13,397 nucleotides of DNA, from contig JACCYW010000420.1 in NCBI GenBank assembly GCA_013696275.1, positions 1 to 13,397 on the forward strand. The letters are read 5' to 3'. The translations under genes and the position numbers were made by a program. Under the pieces are notes generated by a model that ran no database searches, had not been told where the DNA came from, and saw nothing but the letters and a program-made list of their open reading frames with translations. Of the stretch, positions 1 through 7,009 are shown piece after piece (the first letter of the stretch is position 1; every line of letters starts with the position of its first letter). Source of the stretch: Chloroflexota bacterium (GTDB lineage: Bacteria > Chloroflexota > Limnocylindria > Limnocylindrales > CSP1-4).

Positions 1-15
1 GGGTGATACCGGTGC

Positions 16-30
16 GATAGCCATTCTATC
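16..30. repeat. Short perfect dyad upstream of the MFS gene
   Basis: GATAG, five bases, then CTATC form a perfect 5-bp inverted repeat about 28 bp before ATG 59. It could be a regulator half-site pair for the transporter gene, but a dyad this short can occur by chance. If the MFS reading frame really begins upstream of the window, this is coding sequence. Confidence 0.15.
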
Positions 31-58
31 TGGCGCTGCCGCCTTCCATGCTGTCGCC

Positions 59-1324
59 ATGCGACGAGACCCTCCGGCGGACCCCCCGAACCCGACAGGC
101 CGCGTCCTTGGTATCTGTCTGGCGACCGGACTGGCCAGCACGGGTCTGGCCGCCGGTGGGACAGGCGGTGCACTGCTCGCGGTGGAGGTCGCCGGCAACG
201 CCGCCGTCGCTGGCCTGCCGTTCGGACTAGTGGTCGCCGGTTCCGCGCTCGGCGCGCTGCTGATCGGTGCCCTGACGCCCAGGCTGGGCCGCCTGATGCC
301 GTTGGCACTGGGGCATCTGATCGGCGTCATCGGGGCGGTCATCGTGCTGATGGCCAGCTGGTCGACGGACCTCGGCCTCATCCTCGCCGGCAGCTTGCTG
401 CTGGGGCCGGCGAACGCGTCGGTCTTCATGGCGCGCTATGCGGGCGCTGATCTGTTCGGCACCGGCCGTGAGGGCCGCGGCATCGGTGCCATCCTCCTCG
501 CGGCCGGGGTCGGTGCGGTGATGGCGCCGAACCTTCTGGAGCCTGCCGGTCTGGCCGCCGAGGCTCTGGGGTTGCCCGTCGCCGCTGGGCTCTACCTGGT
601 CGCCGTCGGGGCGTTCGGGGCAGCGGGGGCCTTGCTGGCGGTCCTCGCGCCGCGGTCGACGGACGGCCAACGCCCTCTCTTTCGTGGACCACTCGGGGGC
701 GTGCCGTCACCGGCTCGACGGCGCTGGTCGCACGGCGCCGTGCTTGGCATCATCACCCTGGGCGCGGCCAACATGGCCATGGTGGGCATCATGGCCGTCG
801 CACCGATCCACCTGACGGCGCAGGGCCATGACCTCCGATCGGTGGGTCTTGTCATCAGCATCCACGTGGCCGGCATGCTCGGCCCTTCTCCCATCACGGG
901 CTGGCTCGTGGACCGCATCGGGCCGCGGCCGGTGGCCGCCGCGGGCGGGTCACTGCTCCTGGCCGCGGGGGTGGCGGGCGCACTGGTCGACCACTCCGAT
1001 CCGGGCGCCGCGATCGGCTTCCTGCTCGCCCTGGGCGTTGGCTGGAATCTGGCCGTCGTCGCGGGAAGCTCGATGCTGACCTCCTCGGTCGCCGGTCAGG
1101 GGAGATATGCGGCCGAAGCCAGGGGCGAAGTCGCGATGGGTGTCGCGGCAGCCGTCGGCGCACCCGCTGCGGGACTGCTGGCGGCGATGAGCGGTTTCGG
1201 CGCCCTCTCCGCGGCCGGCGCTGTCATCGGAGCCATTGCTGTCGGCGCGCTGGCCATCCGCCTCTGGACCGTGGGATCGACGTTCCCCAGAGAGGACTTG
1301 CAGGATCCATCGGACTGGCGGTGA
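59..1324 (+). CDS. MFS-type multidrug/solute transporter, inner membrane
   Basis: This 421-residue protein consists almost entirely of hydrophobic, Gly/Ala-rich helices and is probably a 12-helix major facilitator superfamily carrier. The first helical block starts near residue 15. A motif-A-like loop (PRLGRL, residues 74-79) follows the second helix. A polar central loop (about 200-225, with an RRR cluster) separates the two six-helix halves. A second motif-A-like loop (WLVDRIGPRP, about 282-291) lies in the C-terminal half. The tail after about 404 is short and polar. The substrate cannot be read from the sequence. ATG 59 is chosen because it places a short polar leader before helix 1. No clear ribosome site precedes it, however, and the frame has no stop back to position 2, so an earlier start outside the window is possible. 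The gene converges on the minus-strand Ddn/cupin pair, with 47 bp between stop codons. The family call is fairly safe; the specificity is unknown. Confidence 0.8.
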   Translation: MRRDPPADPPNPTGRVLGICLATGLASTGLAAGGTGGALLAVEVAGNAAVAGLPFGLVVAGSALGALLIGALTPRLGRLMPLALGHLIGVIGAVIVLMASWSTDLGLILAGSLLLGPANASVFMARYAGADLFGTGREGRGIGAILLAAGVGAVMAPNLLEPAGLAAEALGLPVAAGLYLVAVGAFGAAGALLAVLAPRSTDGQRPLFRGPLGGVPSPARRRWSHGAVLGIITLGAANMAMVGIMAVAPIHLTAQGHDLRSVGLVISIHVAGMLGPSPITGWLVDRIGPRPVAAAGGSLLLAAGVAGALVDHSDPGAAIGFLLALGVGWNLAVVAGSSMLTSSVAGQGRYAAEARGEVAMGVAAAVGAPAAGLLAAMSGFGALSAAGAVIGAIAVGALAIRLWTVGSTFPREDLQDPSDWR

Positions 1325-1334
1325 AGCCCACCAG

Positions 1335-1369
1335 AGATGCGTTAGAGACAACCTCGCCAGCGTGCATCT
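1335..1369. terminator. Inverted repeat between convergent genes, possible bidirectional terminator
   Basis: AGATGC at 1335-1340 pairs with GCATCT at 1364-1369, with one or two G-U pairs able to extend the stem and a loop of about 20 bases. It sits in the 47-bp gap between the stop codon of the MFS gene (+) and that of the Ddn-family gene (-), where a shared terminator is expected. The long loop and the lack of a real T-run on either side make an efficient intrinsic terminator doubtful. Confidence 0.3.
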
Positions 1370-1371
1370 TC

Positions 1372-1794
1372 TCAGAGGACATCGGGCTCTGGGCGCGCTG
1401 GCCGCATCCTCATGAATTCGCTGACCCGCATCAGTCCCAGGAAGAAGCGCACCGGAGGTGGCATCAGCCGACGCTTCGGATCGACGAAGACTTCTGGCTC
1501 GGTCAGGCGTATCGTCCGGCCGCCGACCTCGAGGACCGCCTCTCCCGAGGCCAGCACGTTCTTGACCCACGAGACATCCGATCCGTAGGTCAGGGCAAAG
1601 ATCCAGTCGCCGCCGTCCTGGAAGACGTTCATCGGCGTTCGATAGGTCTTTCCTGACTTCCGGCCTTGGCACGAGATGATGCCGAAGCCGGGTAGGCGGG
1701 TCGCGACACGCCGGGTCAAGGGGTTGATGACGCGCTTGGTGAACGGGGAGATGAACGCCATACGAGGCGGCGGAGGTTTACGAACCGTAGTCAT
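1372..1794 (-). CDS. Ddn-family deazaflavin (F420)-dependent nitroreductase/oxidoreductase
   Basis: This 140-residue protein matches the small split-barrel family typified by mycobacterial Ddn, which uses reduced coenzyme F420 to reduce quinones, nitro compounds or other acceptors. The core signature is visible: a GxGIISCQGRKSGK stretch (about residues 36-49) followed by RTPMNVF, then the dGDWIFALTYG strand and SDVSWVKNVLASG (about 72-84), where family members carry the conserved W and N of the cofactor pocket. Positively charged N-terminal residues and a hydrophobic segment near 115-127 may favour membrane association. Length is normal for the family. The ATG overlaps the upstream cupin stop as ATGA (1791-1794), so translation is probably coupled. 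The acceptor is not predictable. Presence of the gene implies F420 biosynthesis elsewhere in the genome, which is an inference. Confidence 0.85.
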   Translation of the reverse strand: MTTVRKPPPPRMAFISPFTKRVINPLTRRVATRLPGFGIISCQGRKSGKTYRTPMNVFQDGGDWIFALTYGSDVSWVKNVLASGEAVLEVGGRTIRLTEPEVFVDPKRRLMPPPVRFFLGLMRVSEFMRMRPARPEPDVL

Positions 1795-2432
1795 GGTGTG
1801 CCTCGTGTAGGCGCCGTGGATCGCGGATCTGCGTCACGGTCTCTGCGATAGCCTCGGCATCCGACTGCGTTCGATCCTGCTGTCGCTGATCGCTGCAACT
1901 GTCCGCTCGACTGTTCTGTGAACATCAGCCGGTCGAGGACGCGCGGAAGGCTGTCTGATGGCCGCGGGTACGCCGAGCTCCCTGACGACGGGGTGGCGAC
2001 TTCCATCCCCCATTTCCGCATCACGGCGGCGATCGTCTCCGCGTCCGGAGGACCGGCCTGAGAGAGCTTGGACAACTCAATGAAGAATCCTTCGAGACCA
2101 GGCGAATGGACGAACAGCAGCCGTGCGGTGGTATCCCCGACGTTGATGAACGAGTGCATCGTGCCACGGGGAACGAGCAGGAAGGTGCCTTCCGCCCCAC
2201 GAACGATGTCACCGCCGACACGAAAGTCGAACAGGCCCTCGAGGACGTAGAAGCTTTCGTCTTGATCGCGGTGGATATGTGGGAGCGGAGCGAAGCCGCC
2301 GGGCTCGAAGGCACCTTCGATCAGCGAGTAGGCGCCGCCGGTCTCCGACGAGATGGCCTTCAAGGTCAGTGTCGCGCGGAAGATGACGAGCGCCCGCCCG
2401 TCGCCGGGTTGGAGCACGACCGGTCCGGTCAT
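1791..2432 (-). CDS. Cupin-domain protein with unusual C-terminal tail
   Basis: The first 150 or so of 213 residues form a canonical single cupin barrel. Cupin motif 1, G(X)5HXH(X)4E(X)6G, is exact at residues 46-66, giving metal ligands His52, His54 and Glu59. Motif 2, G(X)5PXG(X)2H(X)3N, is exact at 82-97, giving the fourth ligand His93. A divalent metal (Fe, Mn, Ni or Zn) is therefore expected. Similar stand-alone cupins are annotated as quercetinase-like or of unknown function, and the substrate cannot be named. Residues from about 150 to 213 are Ser/Arg-rich, low in hydrophobics and look disordered, an extension beyond the usual end of such proteins. They may reflect loss of an earlier stop or a frameshift. 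The ATG has only a weak AGGT-like ribosome site. The gene is upstream of and overlaps the Ddn-family gene, suggesting a shared redox or detoxification task. Confidence 0.8.
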   Translation of the reverse strand: MTGPVVLQPGDGRALVIFRATLTLKAISSETGGAYSLIEGAFEPGGFAPLPHIHRDQDESFYVLEGLFDFRVGGDIVRGAEGTFLLVPRGTMHSFINVGDTTARLLFVHSPGLEGFFIELSKLSQAGPPDAETIAAVMRKWGMEVATPSSGSSAYPRPSDSLPRVLDRLMFTEQSSGQLQRSATAGSNAVGCRGYRRDRDADPRSTAPTRGTP

Positions 2433-2559
2433 CCGTTACCTGGTCGGTCGGAGGGATCGGCGTCGGCTTCCAATGACCGGTGCGCCGCTTGGTGCGCGAA
2501 GGACCTGCGGCCGCCGCCAGTGGATGCACGCCAAGCATCTTACGTGCGCCGCCAGGTCT

Positions 2560-2591
2560 CCTCGCCCAGGACTCCTCGCCCAGGACTCCTC
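2560..2591. repeat. 14-bp direct tandem repeat, about 2.3 copies
   Basis: The unit CCTCGCCCAGGACT occurs exactly at 2560-2573 and again at 2574-2587, followed by four bases of a third copy. It lies in the divergent promoter region about 165-195 bp upstream of glyA and 130-160 bp upstream of the cupin. Exact head-to-tail copies suggest recent slippage, or a pair of regulator-binding sites on nearly the same face of the helix. No function is shown. Confidence 0.85.
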
Positions 2592-2711
2592 TGAGGTGCG
2601 CGGCCACAGGATGTGCTGCGCTCGGGTCCGGTCAGCCCATCGAGAGGGGCCGCTCTGGAGCGCCGACGCGCCCCCGTGATCGAGACTCCGCCGGGTGGGC
2701 CAGGCCGCGCG

Positions 2712-2717
2712 TACACT
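2712..2717 (+). promoter_or_regulatory. Possible -10 element (TACACT) for glyA
   Basis: TACACT lies 36 bases before the glyA start codon, a suitable distance for a short leader. No TTGACA-like -35 box is found 16-18 bp upstream, so the call rests on a hexamer similar to the one ahead of atpZ. Confidence 0.3.
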
Positions 2718-2753
2718 CTGCGCCACCCCGATGGCCGCGCAGGAGACGCCGAG

Positions 2754-4034
2754 ATGACGATGACCGCTGGGACGCGCACGGGCTGGGCGTCCCTGGCCGA
2801 GGTGGACCCTGAGGTATGGCGGCCGATGGTCGCCGAGCGCGACCGCCAGCGCGACAACATCGAGCTCATCGCCAGCGAGAACTACACCTTCGCCGCGGTC
2901 ATGGAGGCGCAGGGTTCGTGGCTGACCAACAAGTACGCCGAAGGCCAGCCGGGCAAGCGCTACTACGGTGGCTGCGAGTACGTCGACGTCATCGAGACGT
3001 TGGCCGAGGAACGCGCACTGGCCCTGTTCCCGGGTGCTGAGCATGTCAACGTGCAGCCCCACTCGGGTGCCCAGGCGAACATGGCGGCGTACCTCTCGGT
3101 ACTCGACCACGGCGACCGCGTGCTGGGCATGGACCTGGCCCATGGTGGTCACCTGACCCACGGTTCGCCGGTCAACTTCTCCGGCAAGTGGTTCGAGATC
3201 CATGCCTACGGCGTGCGCGCGGACGACTACCGGATCGACTATGAGGCACTGGAGAGACGGGCCCACGAGCTGCGGCCCAAGCTCATCGTGGCCGGCGCGA
3301 GCGCTTATCCCCGCGTCATCGACTTCCAGCGGATGGCGGCCATCGCTCGTGCCAGCGAGGCCTTCCTGTTCGTCGATATGGCCCACATCGCCGGCCTTAT
3401 CGCAGCAGGCCTCCATCCCAGCCCCTTTCCGCACGCCGATCTGGTGACCACGACCACCCACAAGACGCTGCGCGGGCCACGTGGCGGACTGGTCTTCGGG
3501 CGATCCGGCCTGGCCGCCCAGATCGATAAGGCCGTCTTCCCCGGCGTCCAGGGCGGGCCGCTGGAGCATGTCGTGGCAGCTAAGGCTGTGGCGCTCAAGT
3601 TGGCGGCCAGCGAAGGGTTCCGGATGGACCAGGAGCGGACCGTCCAGAACGCCCGCATCCTGGCTGAGACGGTCGCCGCCGAAGGCGCCAAGGTGGTCTC
3701 GGGTGGCACGGACAACCATCTGCTGCTGGTCGATGTCACGCCCCTCGGGGTCACCGGCCGGGAGGCGGAGACGCTCCTGGACGCGGTCGGTATCACCGTC
3801 AACAAGAACGCTATCCCGTTCGATCCGCTGAAGCCCAACATCGCCTCCGGCATCCGGCTCGGAACGCCGGCCACTACCACGCGCGGCTTCGGGCCGACTG
3901 AGATGCGCCGGGTGGGCACGCTCATCGTGCAGGCGCTTCGAGAGCGCGACGAAGCTGCAACGGGCGAACGCATCGCGGCCGAGGTCCTGGATATCTGCCG
4001 GCGTTTCCCGGTGCCCGGTCTGCCCGAGACCTGA
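2754..4034 (+). CDS. glyA: Serine hydroxymethyltransferase
   Basis: This cytoplasmic PLP enzyme interconverts serine plus tetrahydrofolate with glycine plus 5,10-methylene-tetrahydrofolate, the main source of one-carbon units. The 426-residue product has the family landmarks in order: NIELIASEN (35-43), KYAEGQPGKRYYGG near 60-73, the PHSGAQAN cofactor loop (102-109), FVDMAH with the PLP-ring aspartate at 208, and TTTTHKTLRGPRGG with the Schiff-base lysine at 237. The C-terminal folate-side motif FDP..PNIASGIRLGTPA is intact. ATG 2754 is chosen over an in-frame upstream start at 2613. AGGAG at 2741-2745 sits 8 bases before it, and the product then begins at the normal family N-terminus. The gene stands alone between two non-coding spacers but neighbours the WecA-like/atp block, an order I recall from Actinobacteria. 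No residue looks out of place. Confidence 0.98.
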   Translation: MTMTAGTRTGWASLAEVDPEVWRPMVAERDRQRDNIELIASENYTFAAVMEAQGSWLTNKYAEGQPGKRYYGGCEYVDVIETLAEERALALFPGAEHVNVQPHSGAQANMAAYLSVLDHGDRVLGMDLAHGGHLTHGSPVNFSGKWFEIHAYGVRADDYRIDYEALERRAHELRPKLIVAGASAYPRVIDFQRMAAIARASEAFLFVDMAHIAGLIAAGLHPSPFPHADLVTTTTHKTLRGPRGGLVFGRSGLAAQIDKAVFPGVQGGPLEHVVAAKAVALKLAASEGFRMDQERTVQNARILAETVAAEGAKVVSGGTDNHLLLVDVTPLGVTGREAETLLDAVGITVNKNAIPFDPLKPNIASGIRLGTPATTTRGFGPTEMRRVGTLIVQALRERDEAATGERIAAEVLDICRRFPVPGLPET

Positions 4035-4035
4035 G

Positions 4036-4104
4036 CCCGGTCTGTCCGGGACCGACCCACATCCCGCCAGGCACCAAGACCGCGCGGCTGGTGGGGCCGT
4101 CTTG
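4036..4104 (+). terminator. GC-rich hairpins after glyA, weak terminator or operator candidates
   Basis: Directly after the glyA stop, CCCGG (4036-4040) pairs with CCGGG (4046-4050) across a 5-base loop. Further on, CAAGAC (4075-4080) pairs with GTCTTG (4099-4104), with an inner CGGC/GCCG alternative. Neither is followed by a T-run, so classic intrinsic termination is not supported. The second dyad ends 6 bases before a TATGAT hexamer and would overlap the -35 region of a promoter there, so it could instead be an operator. Confidence 0.3.
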
Positions 4105-4110
4105 AACGGC

Positions 4111-4116
4111 TATGAT
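4111..4116 (+). promoter_or_regulatory. Possible -10 element (TATGAT) for the epimerase cluster
   Basis: TATGAT differs from the consensus TATAAT at one position and lies 77 bases before the epimerase ATG, within the 159-bp spacer after glyA. The region 17 bp upstream (CTGGTG) is a poor -35. Use as a promoter is plausible but unproven. Confidence 0.35.
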
Positions 4117-4193
4117 GGCCATCGAGTCGCGGCCCTTTCGGTGCGCCCCTGGGGTCGCAAAGCCGGGCGACCATCGACGCAGCAGAGGTCACG

Positions 4194-5225
4194 ATGCGGG
4201 CACTGATCACGGGAGGGGCCGGCTTCATCGGCTCGCACCTCGCCGAACGGTTACTCGATCGCGGCAACGAGGTCCATGTCCTCGATGACCTGTCGACCGG
4301 CAGCATCGAGAACCTGGAGCGCATCAAGCGCCACCCGTCGCTGCATTACTACATCGATACCGTCACTAACCGCCACCTGACGGCGGAGCTGGTCGACCTG
4401 TGTGATGTGATCTATCACCTCGCGGCGGCCGTCGGCGTGCGGCTCATCGTGGACAGCCCGGTGCGGACCATCGAGACCAACATCCAGGGCACGGAGGTGG
4501 TCCTTTCGCTGGCCGCCAAGAAGGGCAAGCGGGTCCTCATCACCTCCACGTCGGAGGTGTACGGGAAGCGCGAGCACACGCCCTTCCGCGAGGATGACGA
4601 CCTGGTCATGGGGCCGCCCGACAAGGGTCGCTGGAGCTACGCCTGTTCCAAGGCCATAGACGAGTTCCTGGCTATCGCGTACTGGAAGGAGAAGCGGGTC
4701 CCGACGCTCATCGTCCGCCTCTTCAACACGGTCGGGCCGCGACAGACGAGCCAGTACGGGATGGTCATGCCGACCTTGATCTCGCAGGCGCTCGAGGGTC
4801 AGGACCTGACGGTCTTCGGGGACGGCTCACAGAGCCGCTGTTTCCTGCATGTGGATGACGCCGTGACGGCGCTCATCGAGCTGGCCGAGCATCCCGAGGC
4901 AGTGGGCGAGGTGTACAACGTCGGGAGCGATGAGGAAGTGACCATCCTTGCCCTAGCCGAGCGCATCGTGCGGATGACCGGATCCGAGTCGCGCATCGTC
5001 AAGGTCCCCTACGAGGAGGCCTACCGGGAAGGCTTCGAGGACATGATGCGCCGGCTGCCGGCGATATCCAAGGTCGGCGATCTCATCGGTTGGCGGCCGA
5101 CCATGTCACTTGACGACATCCTGACCGACATGATCGAGCACGAGCGACGCCGCGCGAGCGAGCGGACCGGTGTCTACGCTCCGCTTGCCGCGGCCGGATC
5201 GTGGGGCCAGCGCAAACGTGGATGA
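4194..5225 (+). CDS. NAD-dependent nucleotide-sugar epimerase/dehydratase (extended SDR)
   Basis: This 343-residue cytoplasmic extended short-chain dehydrogenase probably converts a nucleotide-activated sugar. The Rossmann motif TGGAGFIGSH is at 6-15, an acidic DD at 31-32 follows strand 2 (favouring NAD over NADP), and YHLAAAVG is at 74-81. The STSEVYG active-site strand is at 118-124 and the catalytic Tyr149-x3-Lys153 pair is in SYACSK. RLFNTVGPRQ (175-184) and SRCFLHVDD (214-222) form the nucleotide-sugar pocket. The overall pattern resembles UDP-glucuronate decarboxylases and UDP-sugar 4-epimerases, but the exact reaction cannot be told. An AGAGGT ribosome site lies 4 bases before the ATG. 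The last 8 bp overlap the chosen start of the phosphoglycosyltransferase, so the two are probably translationally coupled and share a pathway for envelope or extracellular polysaccharide. Confidence 0.9.
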   Translation: MRALITGGAGFIGSHLAERLLDRGNEVHVLDDLSTGSIENLERIKRHPSLHYYIDTVTNRHLTAELVDLCDVIYHLAAAVGVRLIVDSPVRTIETNIQGTEVVLSLAAKKGKRVLITSTSEVYGKREHTPFREDDDLVMGPPDKGRWSYACSKAIDEFLAIAYWKEKRVPTLIVRLFNTVGPRQTSQYGMVMPTLISQALEGQDLTVFGDGSQSRCFLHVDDAVTALIELAEHPEAVGEVYNVGSDEEVTILALAERIVRMTGSESRIVKVPYEEAYREGFEDMMRRLPAISKVGDLIGWRPTMSLDDILTDMIEHERRRASERTGVYAPLAAAGSWGQRKRG

Positions 5226-6990
5226 CGCGCTCATCTGGCTGGGGGCGGCGGCCGCTTCGACCTTCGTAGCGGCCCTCGCGCTTACCTGGCTGGTACGGGC
5301 GCTGGCCTATCGCTTCGGTCTTGTCGCTCCGACGCGCGACGATCGCTGGCACAAGAGGCCGACCGCCTTGCTGGGGGGCATCGGCATCTTCGTGGCCTTC
5401 ATGGTCGGGTGTCTCCTCTTCCTGCCCGATGTGCCGCGAGTCGGAGCGGTGCTGCTGGGCGGGACGCTCTTGTTCGGGGCCGGTCTCTGGGATGACCTCA
5501 GACCGATGCGCCCATATGTCAAGCTCATCATCCAGGTCTGCGCGGCGGCACTCATCGTCTACCTGGGCCTCAGCCTGCCGTGGACGGATCAGGATGTCCT
5601 CAACAACGCCATCACCATCTTCTGGCTGGTGGGCATAACCAATGCCCTCAACCTGCTCGACAACATGGATGGGCTGGCCGGCGGCATCGCCATCATCGCC
5701 AGCGTCGCCATGGCCATCACGTTCATCGTGAGCGGTCAGATCAACGAAGCGGTCATCCCGGTCATGCTGGCCGGAGCTGTACTCGGCTTCTTGATCTTCA
5801 ATCGTCATCCGGCGACGATCTTCATGGGCGATGCGGGATCGATGTTCCTGGGTGTGACCTTGGGCAGCGCCGCTCTGCTGAGTGACTATGGCCGGAGCCG
5901 CAGTCTGGCCGCCGTCCTATTCACACCCGTACTCATCCTGCTCATCCCGATAGTGGACACGGCTCTGGTAGCCATCAGCCGCAAGTCGACCGGCCGCTCC
6001 ATCTCCCAGGGAGGACTCGATCATGCCTCCCACCGCCTGGTGGCGATGGGACTGACGGAGGGACGAGCAGTCGTGACGCTCTATCTCCTGGCCGCCGTAT
6101 CGGGCGTCATGGCACTGGCCGTCGGTGCCCTCGACCAGGGGCTGATCTGGTTGATCGTGCCCACCTTCATCCTGGGCATCGTGGGCTTCGCCTTCTTCCT
6201 TGGCCAGGTCGTGGTGCATGACGAGGTTCAGGCGTCGGTCGTCGACAGCCGCATGATGCGCGTGCTCAGCGACCTGCGCGGGAAGCGCCGCATCTTCGAG
6301 GTGCTGCTGGACATCGCGCTGATCACGCTGGCCTACTACGGCGCCTACGTGCTCCGCTACGACGGTGGCATCCCGCAGGGCCAGGCCGAGTTGCTCGGTC
6401 GCACCCTGCCCATCGTCCTCATCGTCGAGGTCGTGCTGCTGACGTTGGGGGGCGTGTACCGCACGGTCTGGCGGTACGTCGGGATAGGCGAGCTGGTGAT
6501 ACTGGGCCGCTCCGTGGCGGCCGGCGGTCTGGCCAGCGCCGTGGTCGTCATCCTGGCCAACCCTGACATCGTCGTCTCGCGTTCGGTGTTCGTGCTCCAG
6601 GCACTCCTGCTGGTGCTGCTGATCGGCGGCAGCCGGCTGTCATATCGTGTGCTGAGGGTGATGTTCGAGCGCCAGCGCGGACCGACGGCCGACTCGACAC
6701 CTGTGCTCATCTATGGTGCCGGCGACGGCGGCGAGCTCGTGGTGCGCGAGATCCTCAACAATCCGGGCCATCGCTATTCGCCTATCGGCTTCGTGGATGA
6801 CGATGGGCGAAAGACCGGCAAGGCCATCCACGGGTTCCGAATCTTCGACAGCCAGGAGATCCCCGAGCTCATGCGAAGGCACGGCGTGACCGAGATCCTG
6901 ATCTCCACGGGCCAGGTGTCCGAGGGCAAGCTGGAGGCCTTGCGCAGTCTGGGCATCCGTCCCAGGCGGGTCAGCATCGAGTTCGAATGA
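5218..6990 (+). CDS. Mosaic WecA/MraY-type phosphoglycosyltransferase fused to CapD-like membrane and Rossmann module
   Basis: From GTG 5218 the product has 590 residues. Residues 1 to about 335 form a polytopic polyprenyl-phosphate sugar-1-phosphate transferase. It has DDRWHKRPTALLGG (41-54), catalytic WDD (Asp92/Asp93), NALNLLDNMDGLAGG (142-156), NRHP..IFMGDAGS (195-208, Asp205) and DHASHRL (268-274). All key residues are intact, so it should load a sugar phosphate onto a lipid carrier. Residues about 357-480 add four helices like the membrane part of CapD/WbpM/PglF and WbaP/WcaJ proteins, with YRTVWRY at 414-420 and an SRSV helix. Residues about 495-590 form a Rossmann domain starting IYGAGDGGE (498-506). 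The usual downstream SDR catalytic domain is absent. An alternative GTG at 5170 would add 16 residues. I prefer 5218 because the first helix then starts at the normal place. Neither start has a strong ribosome site. Confidence 0.88.
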   Translation: MDDALIWLGAAAASTFVAALALTWLVRALAYRFGLVAPTRDDRWHKRPTALLGGIGIFVAFMVGCLLFLPDVPRVGAVLLGGTLLFGAGLWDDLRPMRPYVKLIIQVCAAALIVYLGLSLPWTDQDVLNNAITIFWLVGITNALNLLDNMDGLAGGIAIIASVAMAITFIVSGQINEAVIPVMLAGAVLGFLIFNRHPATIFMGDAGSMFLGVTLGSAALLSDYGRSRSLAAVLFTPVLILLIPIVDTALVAISRKSTGRSISQGGLDHASHRLVAMGLTEGRAVVTLYLLAAVSGVMALAVGALDQGLIWLIVPTFILGIVGFAFFLGQVVVHDEVQASVVDSRMMRVLSDLRGKRRIFEVLLDIALITLAYYGAYVLRYDGGIPQGQAELLGRTLPIVLIVEVVLLTLGGVYRTVWRYVGIGELVILGRSVAAGGLASAVVVILANPDIVVSRSVFVLQALLLVLLIGGSRLSYRVLRVMFERQRGPTADSTPVLIYGAGDGGELVVREILNNPGHRYSPIGFVDDDGRKTGKAIHGFRIFDSQEIPELMRRHGVTEILISTGQVSEGKLEALRSLGIRPRRVSIEFE

Positions 6991-7009
6991 CGTCCAGCGC
7001 TCCAACAGC

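Larger units (their letters stand above)
2433..2753. other. Divergent non-coding region between cupin and glyA
   Basis: About 320 bp lie between the minus-strand cupin start and the plus-strand glyA start. The open frames crossing it lack family resemblance and ribosome sites, so I regard it as regulatory. It holds a 14-bp tandem repeat (2560-2591), a possible glyA -10 element (2712-2717) and, on the minus strand, a TAAGAT hexamer at 2542-2537 that could serve the cupin/Ddn pair but has no convincing -35. I see no recognisable riboswitch, tRNA or strong intrinsic terminator. Confidence 0.5.

Noticed and set aside
1321..1656. 111-residue + strand open frame after the MFS gene
   Set aside because: It overlaps the Ddn-family gene on the other strand, which has clear motifs, and has no ribosome site.
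2613..2753. Upstream in-frame extension of glyA (47 more residues)
   Set aside because: The extension is Arg/Pro-rich and unlike SHMT, and the good ribosome site AGGAG 2741-2745 points to ATG 2754.
2433..2753. Riboswitch upstream of glyA (tetrahydrofolate, glycine or SAM type)
   Set aside because: I could not match any conserved core, and the likely leader after the TACACT element is only about 30 bases.
2436..3719. 427-residue open frame on the minus strand across glyA and the divergent region
   Set aside because: It is antisense to the unmistakable glyA and shows no domain-like pattern. Long antisense frames are common in high-GC coding DNA.
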